From NCBI RefSeq assembly GCF_004349235.1, contig NZ_SMKY01000013.1, positions 1 to 64,000 of the forward strand: a stretch of 64,000 nucleotides of DNA, given 5' to 3'. Source of the DNA: Actinomadura darangshiensis. Lineage in GTDB: Bacteria > Actinomycetota > Actinomycetes > Streptosporangiales > Streptosporangiaceae. Positions 41,706 to 50,920 of the stretch are shown here, one piece after another. A program made the translations under genes and the position numbers. Under the pieces are notes generated by a model. It ran no database searches. It was not told the DNA's origin and was given only the letters and a program-made list of their open reading frames with translations. Numbering within the stretch: position 1 is the first letter of the stretch; each line of letters begins with the position of its first letter.

Positions 41706-44288
41706 GTGATGGGCTCCCGTTTCTCCTCCGTCCGGGCGAGGATCAGCCTGCTGGTCGTCGTGCCGCTGCTGGCGCTCATCTCGCTGTGGGTGTTCCTCAC
41801 CGGCATCACCTACGGCGATGCGCACCTGCTCCTGCAGAGCAAGAAGTACCAAGATCTGACGCTGCTGCCCACACAGCGGCTCATGAGCGCGGTGCAGACG
41901 GAGCGGCGGCTGTCCACCGCGGAGCTCGGCGGCGACCGGAGCACCAATCTCGGCGCGATGCGGACGCAGCGGCAGGCCACCGACAAGGCCGTCGAGGAGG
42001 TCCGCGAGGGCAGCCGGGACCAGGGGCTGCGCGACTCGATCCTGCCCCAGACGGTCCGCCGGATCGACGACCTCGTGCAGAAGATCGGCACCCTGGAGGG
42101 CATCCGCCGCGGCGTGGACGAGCGGGTCGTCGACCGCCAGCACGTGCTGCGCGAGTACAACACGATCATCGACGCGGGTTTCGCCGTCTACAGCTCCACC
42201 ACGCCCGGGAACGGGAGCATCACCGCCGACGGCCGCACGCTCACCGCCGTCGCCCGCGGCCGGGAGTTCATGGCCCGCGAGGACGCCCTGCTGACCGGCG
42301 CGCTGGCGGCCGGGCACGTCAGCGCCGCCGAGCGCGGACAGTTCGCGCAGCTGGTCGGGGCCCAGCGGATGCTGTACGCCGACAACACGCCGAACCTGCC
42401 GGCCCCGGCGCCCGCCCGCTACCAGCGCCTCGCCGCCTCGCCGCAGCTGATCCAGCTCCGCGAGCTGGAGGACCAGGTCATCCGCGGCGCCGACCCGCCG
42501 GCCAAGGTCGCCGCGGTGCACAAGAGCCGCGGGTCCGGCACCGGGACGGCACGGGCCGCCAAGCGCGGCGTCCAGACCATCGACCCGACCGTGTGGCGGA
42601 CCGTCGCCGACACCGCCAACGGCCGCCTGTTCGGCTATGAGAACGAGGCCCTCGACGGGGTGACCAGCCACGCCCAGAGCATCGCGGTCCGCACGTTCGT
42701 GCGGCTCGGCCTCGCCGGCGGCCTCGGCCTGCTCGCGATCGTGCTGTCCGCGGTGATCGCGGCCCGGGTCTCCCGGCGGCTGCTGCGCGAGTGCCGCACG
42801 CTCGCCGGCGGCGTCGTGGACTTCACCACCGAGCGGCTGCCGAAGCTCGCCGGGCAGATCCGCGCCGGGCACCCGGCCGAGCCGGAGCCGGAACCGGGCG
42901 TCGACTACCGGATCAGCGAGATCCGGCAGATCGCCGACTCCTTCGACCGGGCCCGCGAGGCCGTGCTGCTGGCCGCCGAGGGCGAGGTCGCCGCGCGGCG
43001 CGGCATCAGCGAGGTGTTCGTCAACCTCGCGCGCCGCAACCAGGCGCTGCTGCACCGCCAGCTCAGCCTGCTCGACACGATGGAGCGGCGCACCGAGGAC
43101 CCGTCCGAGCTGTCGGACCTGTTCCGCCTCGACCACCTCGCGACGCGCATGCGCCGGCACGCCGAGGGCCTGGTCATCCTCGCCGGGAAGACCGCCGGGC
43201 GCGGCTGGCGCCGTCCCGTCCCGCTGGTGGACGTGGTGCGCGGCGCGGTCGCCGAGGTCGAGGACTACCCGCGCGTCCGGGTGCAGCCGCTGCCGCGCAT
43301 CGCGCTGCTCGGCTCCGCCGTCGCCGACGTCATCCACCTGCTCGCCGAGGTGGTGGAGAACGCCACCACGTTCTCGCCGCCGCAGTCGCCGGTGCGGGTC
43401 AGCGGGCAGCCGGTCGCCAGCGGGTTCGCCATCGAGGTGGAGGACCGCGGCCTCGGCATGACCGAGGAGGCGCTGCGCGCCGCCAACGAGCGGCTCGCGA
43501 ACCCGCCCGAGTTCGACCCGTCCGACAGCGCCCAGCTCGGCCTGTTCGTCGTCGCGCGGCTGGCCGAGCGGCACGACATCACCGTCACGCTCCGCCCGTC
43601 CCCGTACGGCGGGACGACCGCGATCGCGCTGATCCCCGGCTCGCTCGTCGTGGAGACCGCCGAGCAGGAGCCGGCCGTGCGCCGCGCCACCGGGCCGATG
43701 CAGACGCTGGCGAACCCGGCCGCGGCGCTGCCCGCGTCCGTGCTGCCGGCGGTCGAGCCGGGCGGCGTCGTCCGGCTGGTCGCCGAGGCCGAGCCGGCCG
43801 CGCCGGAGCCGCCCCGGCCGAGCGGGCGTCCGAGCGAGCGTCCGCCCGAGGCCGCCCCCGCGCCGCCGCCGCCGGAGCCGCCGGAGCCCGCGCCCGCCGA
43901 GGCGCCGCCGGAGCCCGCGTCGCCGCTCAGGACGGGGGAGCTGCCCAAGCGCAGGCGGCAGACGCACCTGGCACCCCAGCTCAAGAAGCGGGTGGACGCG
44001 CATCTGGCCGAGCAGGGCCAGGCCCCGCCCGAACCGCCGGCCGCCCCGCCACCGGCGCCCGCACCGGCCGGGATGCCGCTGTCCGCGCCCGTCCCCATGG
44101 ACGCGCGCGACTCCGGCGGGACCGTTCCGACACACGATGGACCGGACGACGACGATGCTCCCCGCTCGCCCGAGGCGATGCGATCGATGATGTCCGCCAT
44201 GCAACGCGGCTGGGAGCGCGGCCGGCATGACGCGGCCGACCCGGAGGCCGCGGGCAACCCAGGTGACCAGGAGGACGACACCCCATGA
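41706..44288 (+). CDS. Conservon 2 sensor histidine-kinase-like protein (CvnA type)
   Basis: The start is GTG 41706 or ATG 41709. This 860-aa paralogue has the same layout as conservon 1: TM1 (about 13-35, ISLLVVVPLLALISLWVFLT), a NIT-type sensor, TM2 about 332-355, RRNQALLHRQLSLLDTMERR, N-box HLLAEVVENATTFSPP, EDRGLGM and LGLFVVARLAERHDITVTLR. A Pro/Ala/Glu-rich tail carries the conserved SPEAMRSMMSAMQRGWERGR end. It starts 129 nt after the first GTPase stop, so it may have its own promoter. The four-gene order repeats, indicating local duplication and divergence of a signalling module. The ligand is unknown. Confidence 0.92.
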   Translation: MMGSRFSSVRARISLLVVVPLLALISLWVFLTGITYGDAHLLLQSKKYQDLTLLPTQRLMSAVQTERRLSTAELGGDRSTNLGAMRTQRQATDKAVEEVREGSRDQGLRDSILPQTVRRIDDLVQKIGTLEGIRRGVDERVVDRQHVLREYNTIIDAGFAVYSSTTPGNGSITADGRTLTAVARGREFMAREDALLTGALAAGHVSAAERGQFAQLVGAQRMLYADNTPNLPAPAPARYQRLAASPQLIQLRELEDQVIRGADPPAKVAAVHKSRGSGTGTARAAKRGVQTIDPTVWRTVADTANGRLFGYENEALDGVTSHAQSIAVRTFVRLGLAGGLGLLAIVLSAVIAARVSRRLLRECRTLAGGVVDFTTERLPKLAGQIRAGHPAEPEPEPGVDYRISEIRQIADSFDRAREAVLLAAEGEVAARRGISEVFVNLARRNQALLHRQLSLLDTMERRTEDPSELSDLFRLDHLATRMRRHAEGLVILAGKTAGRGWRRPVPLVDVVRGAVAEVEDYPRVRVQPLPRIALLGSAVADVIHLLAEVVENATTFSPPQSPVRVSGQPVASGFAIEVEDRGLGMTEEALRAANERLANPPEFDPSDSAQLGLFVVARLAERHDITVTLRPSPYGGTTAIALIPGSLVVETAEQEPAVRRATGPMQTLANPAAALPASVLPAVEPGGVVRLVAEAEPAAPEPPRPSGRPSERPPEAAPAPPPPEPPEPAPAEAPPEPASPLRTGELPKRRRQTHLAPQLKKRVDAHLAEQGQAPPEPPAAPPPAPAPAGMPLSAPVPMDARDSGGTVPTHDGPDDDDAPRSPEAMRSMMSAMQRGWERGRHDAADPEAAGNPGDQEDDTP

Positions 44289-44728
44289 CACAGCCCCAGC
44301 ACTCCGGCGCGGAGGTCCCGGGCGGAGCCGGCGGCGACCTGAACTGGCTGCTCGACAGCCTCGTCCAGCGGGTCGCCCCGGTGCAGAACGCGGTGGTGCT
44401 GTCCAGCGACGGGCTGCGGATGGCCGCGTCCAGCGGGCTGTCGCCCGCGGAGTCCGACCACCTCGCCGCGGTGGCCGCCAGCTTCCAGAGCCTCGCCCGC
44501 GGGGCGGGGGAGTCGTTCGGCGGCGGCCCCGTCCGGCAGACGATCGTGGAGATGGAGTCGTCGTTCCTGTTCGTCACCGCCGCCGGCCGGGGCGCCTGCC
44601 TCGCCGTCCTCGCCGCCGCCGACGCCGACCTCGGGATCATCGCCTACGAGATGGCGATGCTGGTCACCCGGGTCGGGCAGCACCTGTCGGCGAACCCGCG
44701 GATCGCGGCCGAGACCGGCGGCGCGTGA
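44285..44728 (+). CDS. Conservon 2 roadblock/LC7 protein (CvnB type)
   Basis: This 147-aa protein starts at ATG 44285, overlapping the sensor end (ATGA). The roadblock motifs are LNWLLDSLVQRVAPVQNAVV LSSDGLRMAASSG, ESDHLAAVAASFQSLARGAG and VRQTIVEMESSFLFVTAAGR G. It is clearly homologous to the conservon 1 copy, differing mostly at the termini. Role as in that copy, with its own cognate GTPase. Confidence 0.93.
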   Translation: MTQPQHSGAEVPGGAGGDLNWLLDSLVQRVAPVQNAVVLSSDGLRMAASSGLSPAESDHLAAVAASFQSLARGAGESFGGGPVRQTIVEMESSFLFVTAAGRGACLAVLAAADADLGIIAYEMAMLVTRVGQHLSANPRIAAETGGA

Positions 44729-44729
44729 G

Positions 44730-45113
44730 ATGGGCACGGCCTGGTACGACGACGCGGCGGGCCCCGTCGTCCGCCCGTACGCCCTCACCGGAGGCCGCAC
44801 GCACTACGACGGCGTCGAGTTCGACCTCGTCGCGCTGATCGCCGCCGCCTCGCCGGAGCCCGGCGACGACACCCTGCCCGTCACCCCGTGGGCACCGGAG
44901 CCCGAACATGACATGATCCTGGAGCTTTGCCGCACCCCGTTGTCGGTCGCCGAGATAGCGTCGGATCTGGAACTCCCCCTCGGGGTCGTCCGTGTCCTGC
45001 TCGGTGACCTGCTCGACCACTCGCTGATCCAGGTCCGGCGTCCCGCGCCGGTGGCGCAGTTCCCCGGCGAGCGCGTACTCAAGGAAGTGATCGATGGAAT
45101 CCGTGCGCTCTGA
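44730..45113 (+). CDS. Conservon 2 DUF742 protein (CvnC type)
   Basis: This 127-aa DUF742 protein starts at ATG 44730, one base after the roadblock stop. It opens YDDAAGPVVRPYALTGGRTH and has the helix-turn-helix-like ELCRTPLSVAEIASDLELPL GVVRVLLGDLLDHSLI. It overlaps the GTPase start by 20 nt, the same overlap as in conservon 1, supporting duplication of the whole block. Confidence 0.93.
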   Translation: MGTAWYDDAAGPVVRPYALTGGRTHYDGVEFDLVALIAAASPEPGDDTLPVTPWAPEPEHDMILELCRTPLSVAEIASDLELPLGVVRVLLGDLLDHSLIQVRRPAPVAQFPGERVLKEVIDGIRAL

Positions 45114-45702
45114 CGCGGCCGCCCAGCAGGGCGACTCGGCGCTGACGGTGAAGATCCTCGTGGCCGGTGGTTTCGGCGTCGGCAAGACGACTCTGGTGAG
45201 CGCGGTCAGCGAGATCCGCCCGCTGCGCACCGAGGAGGCGCTGACCGAGCGAAGCATCGGGGTCGACGACACCAGCGCCGTCGCGAACAAGACCACGACG
45301 ACGGTGGCGATGGACTTCGGGCGGATCACCCTGCCCAACGGACTCGTGCTGTTCGTCTTCGGCACCCCCGGCCAGGACCGGTTCTGGTTCATGTGGGACG
45401 AACTGGCGAAGGGCGCCCTCGGCGCCGTCGTCCTCGTCGACACCCGCCGCCTGGCCGACTGCTTCGCCTCGGTCGACTACTTCGAACGCCGCGGCGTCCC
45501 GTTCATCATCGGGGTCAACCGCTTCGACGGTGCCGGCATGCACTCGGCCGACCAGGTCCGCGACGCCCTGGACCTGTCCCCGAGCATCCCGGTCATCTCC
45601 TGCGACGTCCGCGACCGGGAGGACGCCAAGCGCGTCCTCATCACCCTGGTCGAACACATCATGCGAACGATGAGCACAGGCCGGCAGCCGGTCAGCTACT
45701 GA
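45094..45702 (+). CDS. Conservon 2 GTP-binding protein (CvnD type)
   Basis: This 202-aa GTPase-like protein has P-loop AGGFGVGKTTLVSAVSE, then DFGRITLPNGLVLFVFGTPG QDRFWFMWDEL and a base loop IGVNRFDG. It is similar to the conservon 1 copy but with a different C-terminus (MRTMSTGRQPVSY). It closes the second conservon and is followed by a long GC-rich terminator hairpin. Confidence 0.93.
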   Translation: MESVRSDAAAQQGDSALTVKILVAGGFGVGKTTLVSAVSEIRPLRTEEALTERSIGVDDTSAVANKTTTTVAMDFGRITLPNGLVLFVFGTPGQDRFWFMWDELAKGALGAVVLVDTRRLADCFASVDYFERRGVPFIIGVNRFDGAGMHSADQVRDALDLSPSIPVISCDVRDREDAKRVLITLVEHIMRTMSTGRQPVSY

Positions 45703-45716
45703 CCGCTCGAACGGCC

Positions 45717-45761
45717 AACGGCCCGGGGCCGCCGCGCGCTGCGCGGTGGTCGCGGGCCGTT
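45717..45761 (+). terminator. Terminator after conservon 2
   Basis: AACGGCCCG (45717-45725) pairs with CGGGCCGTT (45753-45761), with further GC pairing inside (GCCGCCGCGC/GCGCGGTGG). A T-rich run follows at 45780-45786. Confidence 0.8.
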
Positions 45762-45788
45762 GCTCATTCGTGACTTTGTCTTTTTTGT

Positions 45789-45817
45789 GGGGAAAGTTGT
45801 GATGATCTAGGGGAAAG
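45789..45817. promoter_or_regulatory. Direct repeats GGGGAAAG upstream of ROK gene
   Basis: GGGGAAAG occurs at 45789-45796 and again at 45810-45817, 21 bp apart (two helical turns), in an AT-richer patch about 90 nt before the ROK start. This spacing suits two monomers of one regulator on the same face. Which protein binds is unknown. Confidence 0.4.
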
Positions 45818-45902
45818 GTCTTCTCAAGGCGGCGAAAGCCGGTTACGGTCTCGGCATGAGACCGGGGTCACACGGCGCCGGCGCGGAGCCCGAGAGGACG
45901 GC

Positions 45903-47093
45903 GTGATGCGCATGTCGGCTCGTCCGCAGAACGTGCATCAGGCACGGCTGCTGCGGCTGCTGCGCGACGAGGGGCCGCGCTCGCGCGCCGAGCTGGGCGA
46001 CGTCGTCCGGCTGTCGCGGTCGAAGCTGGCCGTCGAGCTGGACCGGCTCGTCGAGCTCGGGCTCGTGGAGGGCGCGGGGCTCGCGGCGTCGCGCGGCGGG
46101 CGGCGGTCCGGGATCGTGCGGCTGTCGCCGAGCCTGCGGTTCGTGGCGTTCGACATCGGGGCGACCTCGATCGACGTCGCGGTGACCGACGGCGCGATGG
46201 AGGTGCTCGGCCACGTGAGCGAGCAGTGCGACGTCCGGCAGGGCGCGACCGTGGTGCTGGAGCGGGCGCTGGACCTGCTCGGCAAGCTCCGCGACGAGGG
46301 CCTCATCCCGCAGGTGCACGGCACCGGGATCGGGGTGCCGGGCCCGGTCAGCTTCCGGGACGGCATGCCGGTCGTCCCGCCGATCATGCCCGGCTGGGAC
46401 CGGTTCCCGGTGCGGGACGCGATCGGGCAGGAGCTGGGCTGCCCGGTGCTCGTCGACAACGACGTGAACCTGATGGCGCTCGGCGAGCTGCACGCCGGGC
46501 TCGCCCGGTCGGTCGACGACTTCCTGCTGGTGAAGATCGGCACCGGCATCGGCTGCGGCATCGTGGTGCACGGCGCCATCTACCGGGGCATGTCGGGCAG
46601 CGCCGGCGACATCGGCCACATCCGCGTCGACGACGACGGGCCGATCTGCGCGTGCGGCAACGCGGGCTGCCTGGAGGCCTACTTCGGCGGCGCGGCACTG
46701 GCGCGCGACGCCGAGGCCGCGGCGCGGTCGGGGGCGTCCACCCAGCTCGCGGCGCTGCTGGAGACCCACGGGGAGCTGTCGGCCGAGCACGTCGGCGAGG
46801 CCGCCGCGGCGGGCGACCCGGTCGCCGTGCAGATCATCCGGGAGGGCGGCCGGCACGTCGGGCAGGTCCTCGCCGGGCTGGTCAGCTTCTTCAACCCCGG
46901 CCTCGTCATCATCGCGGGCGGCGTCGCGGGCCTCGGCCACACGCTGCTCGCCGAGATCCGCAGCGTCGTCTACCGCCGGTCCGCGCCGCTCGCGACCGGC
47001 AACCTCCCGATCGTGCTGTCCGAACTCGCCGGCGCCGCCGGCGTGGTCGGCGGCGCCCGGCTCATCAGCGACCACGTCTTCGCCGCGTCCTGA
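45903..47093 (+). CDS. ROK-family transcriptional regulator
   Basis: This 396-aa protein starts at GTG 45903 (or ATG 45906), with GAGAGG upstream. The N-terminal winged helix reads NVHQARLLRLLRDEGPRSRA ELGDVVRLSRSKLAVELDRL. The ROK domain has the phosphate-binding FDIGATSIDVAVTDG and GTGIGVPGPVSFRDG, sugar-site DNDVNLMALGELHAG and zinc motif CACGNAGCLEAYFGG. ROK repressors respond to a sugar or sugar phosphate. It is the first gene of the sugar uptake/catabolism unit, with 16 nt to the ATPase gene, and likely controls it. Confidence 0.93.
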   Translation: MMRMSARPQNVHQARLLRLLRDEGPRSRAELGDVVRLSRSKLAVELDRLVELGLVEGAGLAASRGGRRSGIVRLSPSLRFVAFDIGATSIDVAVTDGAMEVLGHVSEQCDVRQGATVVLERALDLLGKLRDEGLIPQVHGTGIGVPGPVSFRDGMPVVPPIMPGWDRFPVRDAIGQELGCPVLVDNDVNLMALGELHAGLARSVDDFLLVKIGTGIGCGIVVHGAIYRGMSGSAGDIGHIRVDDDGPICACGNAGCLEAYFGGAALARDAEAAARSGASTQLAALLETHGELSAEHVGEAAAAGDPVAVQIIREGGRHVGQVLAGLVSFFNPGLVIIAGGVAGLGHTLLAEIRSVVYRRSAPLATGNLPIVLSELAGAAGVVGGARLISDHVFAAS

Positions 47094-47109
47094 CCCCCGA
47101 GGAGGCCCG

Positions 47110-48627
47110 ATGGGCTCGCCCGAACCGCTGCTGCTGATGCGCGGCATCGTCAAGGAGTTCCCCGGCGTGCGCGCCCTGGACGGCGTCGACCTCGACGTCC
47201 GCCCGGGCGAGGTGCACTGCCTGCTCGGCCAGAACGGCGCCGGGAAGTCGACGCTGATCAAGGTGCTGGCCGGTGCGCACCAGCCGGACCAGGGCGAGAT
47301 CGTCTTCGCCGGGGCGCCGGTGCGGCTCGCCGGGCCGACCGCCGCGATGCGCGCCGGGATCGCCACCATCTACCAGGAACTGGACCTGGTGGACGGCCTG
47401 TCGGTCGCCGAGAACGTCTTCCTCGGGCACGAGAGGGCGCGGCTCGGGTTCACCCGGCGGGCCGAGGCCGAGCGGGCGGCGCGGGACCTGCTCGCGCGGC
47501 TCGGGCACGGTGAGATCCCGCCGCGGCGCGAGGTCGGCCGGCTGCCGGCGGCGGGCAAGCAGGTCGTCAGCATGGCCCGCGCCCTGTCGCACGACGCCCG
47601 CCTCATCGTGATGGACGAGCCGTCCGCCGCCCTCGCCCACGACGAGGTCGCCAACCTGTTCCGCATCATCCGGGAACTGACCTCCGCCGGCGTCGCGGTC
47701 GTCTACATCTCGCACCGGCTGGAGGAGATCCGCGAGATCGGCGACCGGGTCACCGTCCTCAAGGACGGCCGGTCGGTCGCGGGCGGCCTGCCCGCGCAGA
47801 CGACGTCCACCGACGAGATCGTGTCGCTGATGACGGGACGCGACGTGGAGTACGTGTTCCCGGAGCGGCCCGAGCCGGAGGACGACCGTCCCGAGGTGCT
47901 GCGCGTGGAGGACCTCACGCTGCCCGGCGCGTTCGAGGACGTCTCGCTCACCGTCCGCGCGGGCGAGATCGTCGGGCTGGCCGGGCTCGTCGGATCGGGG
48001 CGCTCGGAGATTCTGGAGACCGTCTACGGCGCCCGGCGGCCGGCGCGGGGACGGGTGCTCATCGACGGGCGCCCGGTACGTCCCGGCGACACGGGCGCGG
48101 CGGTGCGGCGCGGCATGGGGATGGCGCCGGAGGAGCGCAAGAGCCAGGCGCTGCTGATGAACGAGTCGGTCGCCGGGAACGTCAGCGTCGCCGGGCTGTC
48201 CAGGTACGCGTCGTTCGGCTGGCTCAGCCGCCGCCGCGAGCTCGCCGACGTGCGCCGCCAGATCGAGGCGCTCGACATCCGGCCGCCCGACCCGAGACGT
48301 CCCGTGGTGACGCTGTCGGGAGGCAACCAGCAGAAGGTCGTGCTGGCCCGGTGGCTGCTCGACCCGGACGGGCTGCGGCTGCTGATCCTGGACGAGCCGA
48401 CCCGCGGCGTGGACGTCGGCGCCCGCGCCGAGCTGTACGCGGTGATCCGGCAGCTGGCCGGCCGCGGCATCGGGGTGCTGCTGGTGTCCAGCGAGGTCCC
48501 CGAGGTGCTCGGGCTCGCCGACCGGGTCCTCGTCGTCCGGGAGGGGCGCGTCGTGCACACCGGCGACGCCCGCGACCTCGACGAGGGCTCCGTGCTCAAC
48601 ATGATCATGGAAGGGAGCGCCCTGTGA
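47110..48627 (+). CDS. Sugar ABC transporter ATP-binding protein (RbsA-like)
   Basis: This is a 505-aa double ATPase. The first half has a full Walker A GQNGAGKST and VIVMDEPSAALAHDE; its signature reads AAGKQVVSMARAL. The second half has a degenerate Walker A (GLVGSGRSE) but a strong LSGGNQQKVVLARWLLD and LLILDEPTRGVDVGAR, the asymmetry normal for RbsA/MglA/XylG proteins. It energises the permease encoded next. Its stop overlaps the permease start (GTGA). Confidence 0.95.
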   Translation: MGSPEPLLLMRGIVKEFPGVRALDGVDLDVRPGEVHCLLGQNGAGKSTLIKVLAGAHQPDQGEIVFAGAPVRLAGPTAAMRAGIATIYQELDLVDGLSVAENVFLGHERARLGFTRRAEAERAARDLLARLGHGEIPPRREVGRLPAAGKQVVSMARALSHDARLIVMDEPSAALAHDEVANLFRIIRELTSAGVAVVYISHRLEEIREIGDRVTVLKDGRSVAGGLPAQTTSTDEIVSLMTGRDVEYVFPERPEPEDDRPEVLRVEDLTLPGAFEDVSLTVRAGEIVGLAGLVGSGRSEILETVYGARRPARGRVLIDGRPVRPGDTGAAVRRGMGMAPEERKSQALLMNESVAGNVSVAGLSRYASFGWLSRRRELADVRRQIEALDIRPPDPRRPVVTLSGGNQQKVVLARWLLDPDGLRLLILDEPTRGVDVGARAELYAVIRQLAGRGIGVLLVSSEVPEVLGLADRVLVVREGRVVHTGDARDLDEGSVLNMIMEGSAL

Positions 48628-49715
48628 CCGAGACGTCTCATTCCGAGGGGTCGACCCCCCAGACCCCCGGGAACGGCACGGGTGTGGGCGAGCGCGGCGA
48701 ACCGCTCGGCCCCGTGCTCAAGAAACCCGGCGCGGGCGGGTCGTGGCGGCGGCCGTTCGCGCGCAACGGCGGCGCCGGAAGCCGCGAGATCCACCACCTC
48801 GGACTGGTCGCCGCACTGGTGCTGCTCGCGCTCGTCGGCGTGTTCACCGAGCCGGACAACTTCGCCACGTCCGGGAACGTGGTCGGCATCCTCGCGCTCG
48901 CCGCCACCATCGGCGTGATCACCGTCGGCCAGACCTTCGTGATCATCGGCGGCGGCATCGACCTGTCGGTCGGGTCGGTGATGGCCCTGGCGTCGGTGTG
49001 GGCGACCACGGTGGCGACGCAGTCCTACGGCCCGGCCGTGATGGCGCTGTGCGCGATCCTCGTCGGGACGGGCGCGGGCGTCGTCACCGGGATCCTCATC
49101 TCCTACGGGCGGCTCGTCCCGTTCATCGCCACCCTCGCGATGCTCGTCGCGGCGCGCGGCCTCGCGCAGCGGATGTCGGACCGCAAGACCCAGCTCGTCC
49201 GGCCGGAGAACGACGCGATCGAGGCGCTGTCCACCACCAAGGTCCTCGGGCTGCCGCTGGTCGTGTACATCTTCGCGGCCGTCGCCGTCGTCGGCTGGCT
49301 GCTGCTCAACCGCACCACGTTCGGCCGCCGGACGTTCGCCGTCGGCGGCAACCCGGAGGCGGCGCGGCTCGCCGGCATCGACGTCCGCCGGCACACGCTG
49401 CTGCTGTACGCGCTGTCCGGGTTCTGCTGCGGCATCGCCGCGATCATCATCATGGCGCGGACCACCACCGGCTCCAGCACCCACGGCGACCTCTACGAAC
49501 TGGACGCGATCGCCGCCGTCATCATCGGCGGGACACTGCTCACCGGCGGGCGCGGCACCGTCGTCGGGTCGATCCTCGGCGTGCTGGTGTTCACCCTCAT
49601 CACCAACCTGTTCATCCTGAACGGCCTGCAGACCAGCGACCAGCTCGTCGCCAAGGGCGTGATCATCGTGATCGCCGTGCTGCTGCAGCGCCGCGGGCTC
49701 AGATCGCCCACCTGA
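48624..49715 (+). CDS. Sugar ABC transporter permease (RbsC-like)
   Basis: This 363-aa permease starts at GTG 48624. A hydrophilic N-terminal extension of about 55 residues precedes the membrane part. Family motifs include TVGQTFVIIGGGIDLSVGSV, FIATLAMLVAARGLA, FAVGGNPEAARLAGIDVRRH and the ATPase-coupling region GGTLLTGGRGTVVGSILGVL. About eight to ten TM segments are expected. It forms a homodimeric channel with the RbsA-like ATPase and the lipoprotein encoded next. Confidence 0.94.
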   Translation: MTETSHSEGSTPQTPGNGTGVGERGEPLGPVLKKPGAGGSWRRPFARNGGAGSREIHHLGLVAALVLLALVGVFTEPDNFATSGNVVGILALAATIGVITVGQTFVIIGGGIDLSVGSVMALASVWATTVATQSYGPAVMALCAILVGTGAGVVTGILISYGRLVPFIATLAMLVAARGLAQRMSDRKTQLVRPENDAIEALSTTKVLGLPLVVYIFAAVAVVGWLLLNRTTFGRRTFAVGGNPEAARLAGIDVRRHTLLLYALSGFCCGIAAIIIMARTTTGSSTHGDLYELDAIAAVIIGGTLLTGGRGTVVGSILGVLVFTLITNLFILNGLQTSDQLVAKGVIIVIAVLLQRRGLRSPT

Positions 49716-49803
49716 CCTCGTCCGAACCCCACCCCATGTCCGGCGCCGCGCGTCCCGGGGACCGCGCGGCGGGGGACGCACCATCCCTTCACAGGAGCAC
49801 GTC

Positions 49804-50865
49804 ATGCGTGATCAGAGCCCTCGACCCACCCGCAGGGGCGTCCTGTTCGGCGGCGCCGCCGTCGCGGCCGGCACCCTCGCCGCGGCCTGCACCAGCAACA
49901 GCGAGAAGGACCCGGCCCCGGCGGCGCAGGCCGGGTCGCTCGCCGGCGACAACGACAAGCCCGGCAAGCAGGTCACCATCGGGTTCTCGGCGCCCGCCGC
50001 GGACCACGGCTGGATCGCGGCGATCGCCAAGAACGCCGAGGCGCAGGCCAAGAAGTACAAGGACGTCACGTTCAAGCCGGTCGAGCCGACCAACGACATC
50101 AACCAGCAGATCTCCGCCGTGGAGACGCTGATCCGCGCCAAGGTCAACGTGCTGGTGATCCTGCCGAACGACGGCGAGCAGCTGAACCAGGTCGCCCGCA
50201 AGGCGATGGACGCCGGCATCCCCGTCGTCAACCTCGACCGCGTCTTCCCCGACAAGCTGTCGTACCGGACGTGGATCGGCGGCGACAACTACGGCATGGG
50301 CGTCTCGGCCGGCAACTACATCGGCAAGAAGCTGAAGGACAAGGGCGTCTCGAACCCGGTGATCGTGGAGATCCAGGGCATCGCGACGCTGCCGCTGACG
50401 CAGGAGCGCACCAAGGGCTTCGAGGACGCGCTGAAGACCTACGGCTTCTCCGTCACCGCCAAGCAGGACGCGAAGTTCACCGTCGAGTCCGGCAACCAGG
50501 TCGCGAGCAACCTGCTGCAGGCGCACAAGAAGATCGACGCGCTGTGGAACCAGGACGACGACCAGGGCGTCGGCGTGCTAGCCGCGATCAAGCAGTCCGG
50601 CCGCAAGGAGTTCTTCATGGTCGGCGGCGCCGGATCCGCCAACGCGATGCGGGAGATCAAGTCGGGCGGCGGGGTACTGGAGGCGACCGTCACCTACCCG
50701 CCGACGATGGCCGCGTCCGCGATCAAGCTGGCCCGGCTGATCGCGCAGGGCAAGGGCATGGCCGACCTGGTCGAGCTGCAGGCGCCGCAGTCGCTCACGC
50801 TGGCGTCGGAGACGGTGACCAAGGACAACGTCGACACGTACATGCCGCTCGGCTTCGAGTCCTGA
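49804..50865 (+). CDS. Sugar-binding Tat-type lipoprotein
   Basis: This 353-aa periplasmic-type binding protein of the RbsB/peripla_BP_4 class has a twin-arginine signal TRRGVLFGGAAVAAGTLAAA C with a lipobox-like AAAC, so it is probably exported folded and lipid-anchored. The mature part shows VTIGFSAPAADHGWIAAIAK, EPTNDINQQISAVETLIRAK VNVLVILPNDGEQL, MDAGIPVVNLDRVFPDK and a C-terminal QGKGMADLVELQAPQS segment. It selects the sugar. It lies 88 nt after the permease and a strong hairpin follows, so its transcript level may differ from downstream genes. Confidence 0.93.
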   Translation: MRDQSPRPTRRGVLFGGAAVAAGTLAAACTSNSEKDPAPAAQAGSLAGDNDKPGKQVTIGFSAPAADHGWIAAIAKNAEAQAKKYKDVTFKPVEPTNDINQQISAVETLIRAKVNVLVILPNDGEQLNQVARKAMDAGIPVVNLDRVFPDKLSYRTWIGGDNYGMGVSAGNYIGKKLKDKGVSNPVIVEIQGIATLPLTQERTKGFEDALKTYGFSVTAKQDAKFTVESGNQVASNLLQAHKKIDALWNQDDDQGVGVLAAIKQSGRKEFFMVGGAGSANAMREIKSGGGVLEATVTYPPTMAASAIKLARLIAQGKGMADLVELQAPQSLTLASETVTKDNVDTYMPLGFES

Positions 50866-50876
50866 GCGACGGGGGC

Positions 50877-50920
50877 GCCGGCGCGCCCGCCCATCTTCCC
50901 CTCCGGGCGGGCGCGCCGGC
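50877..50920 (+). terminator. Perfect 16-bp hairpin after binding-protein gene
   Basis: GCCGGCGCGCCCGCCC (50877-50892) pairs perfectly with GGGCGGGCGCGCCGGC (50905-50920) around a 12-nt pyrimidine-rich loop. A second small GC hairpin (TCCCGGGG/CCCCGGGA) follows near 50941-50959. This may terminate or attenuate between transport and catabolic genes, or stabilise the binding-protein mRNA. Confidence 0.8.
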
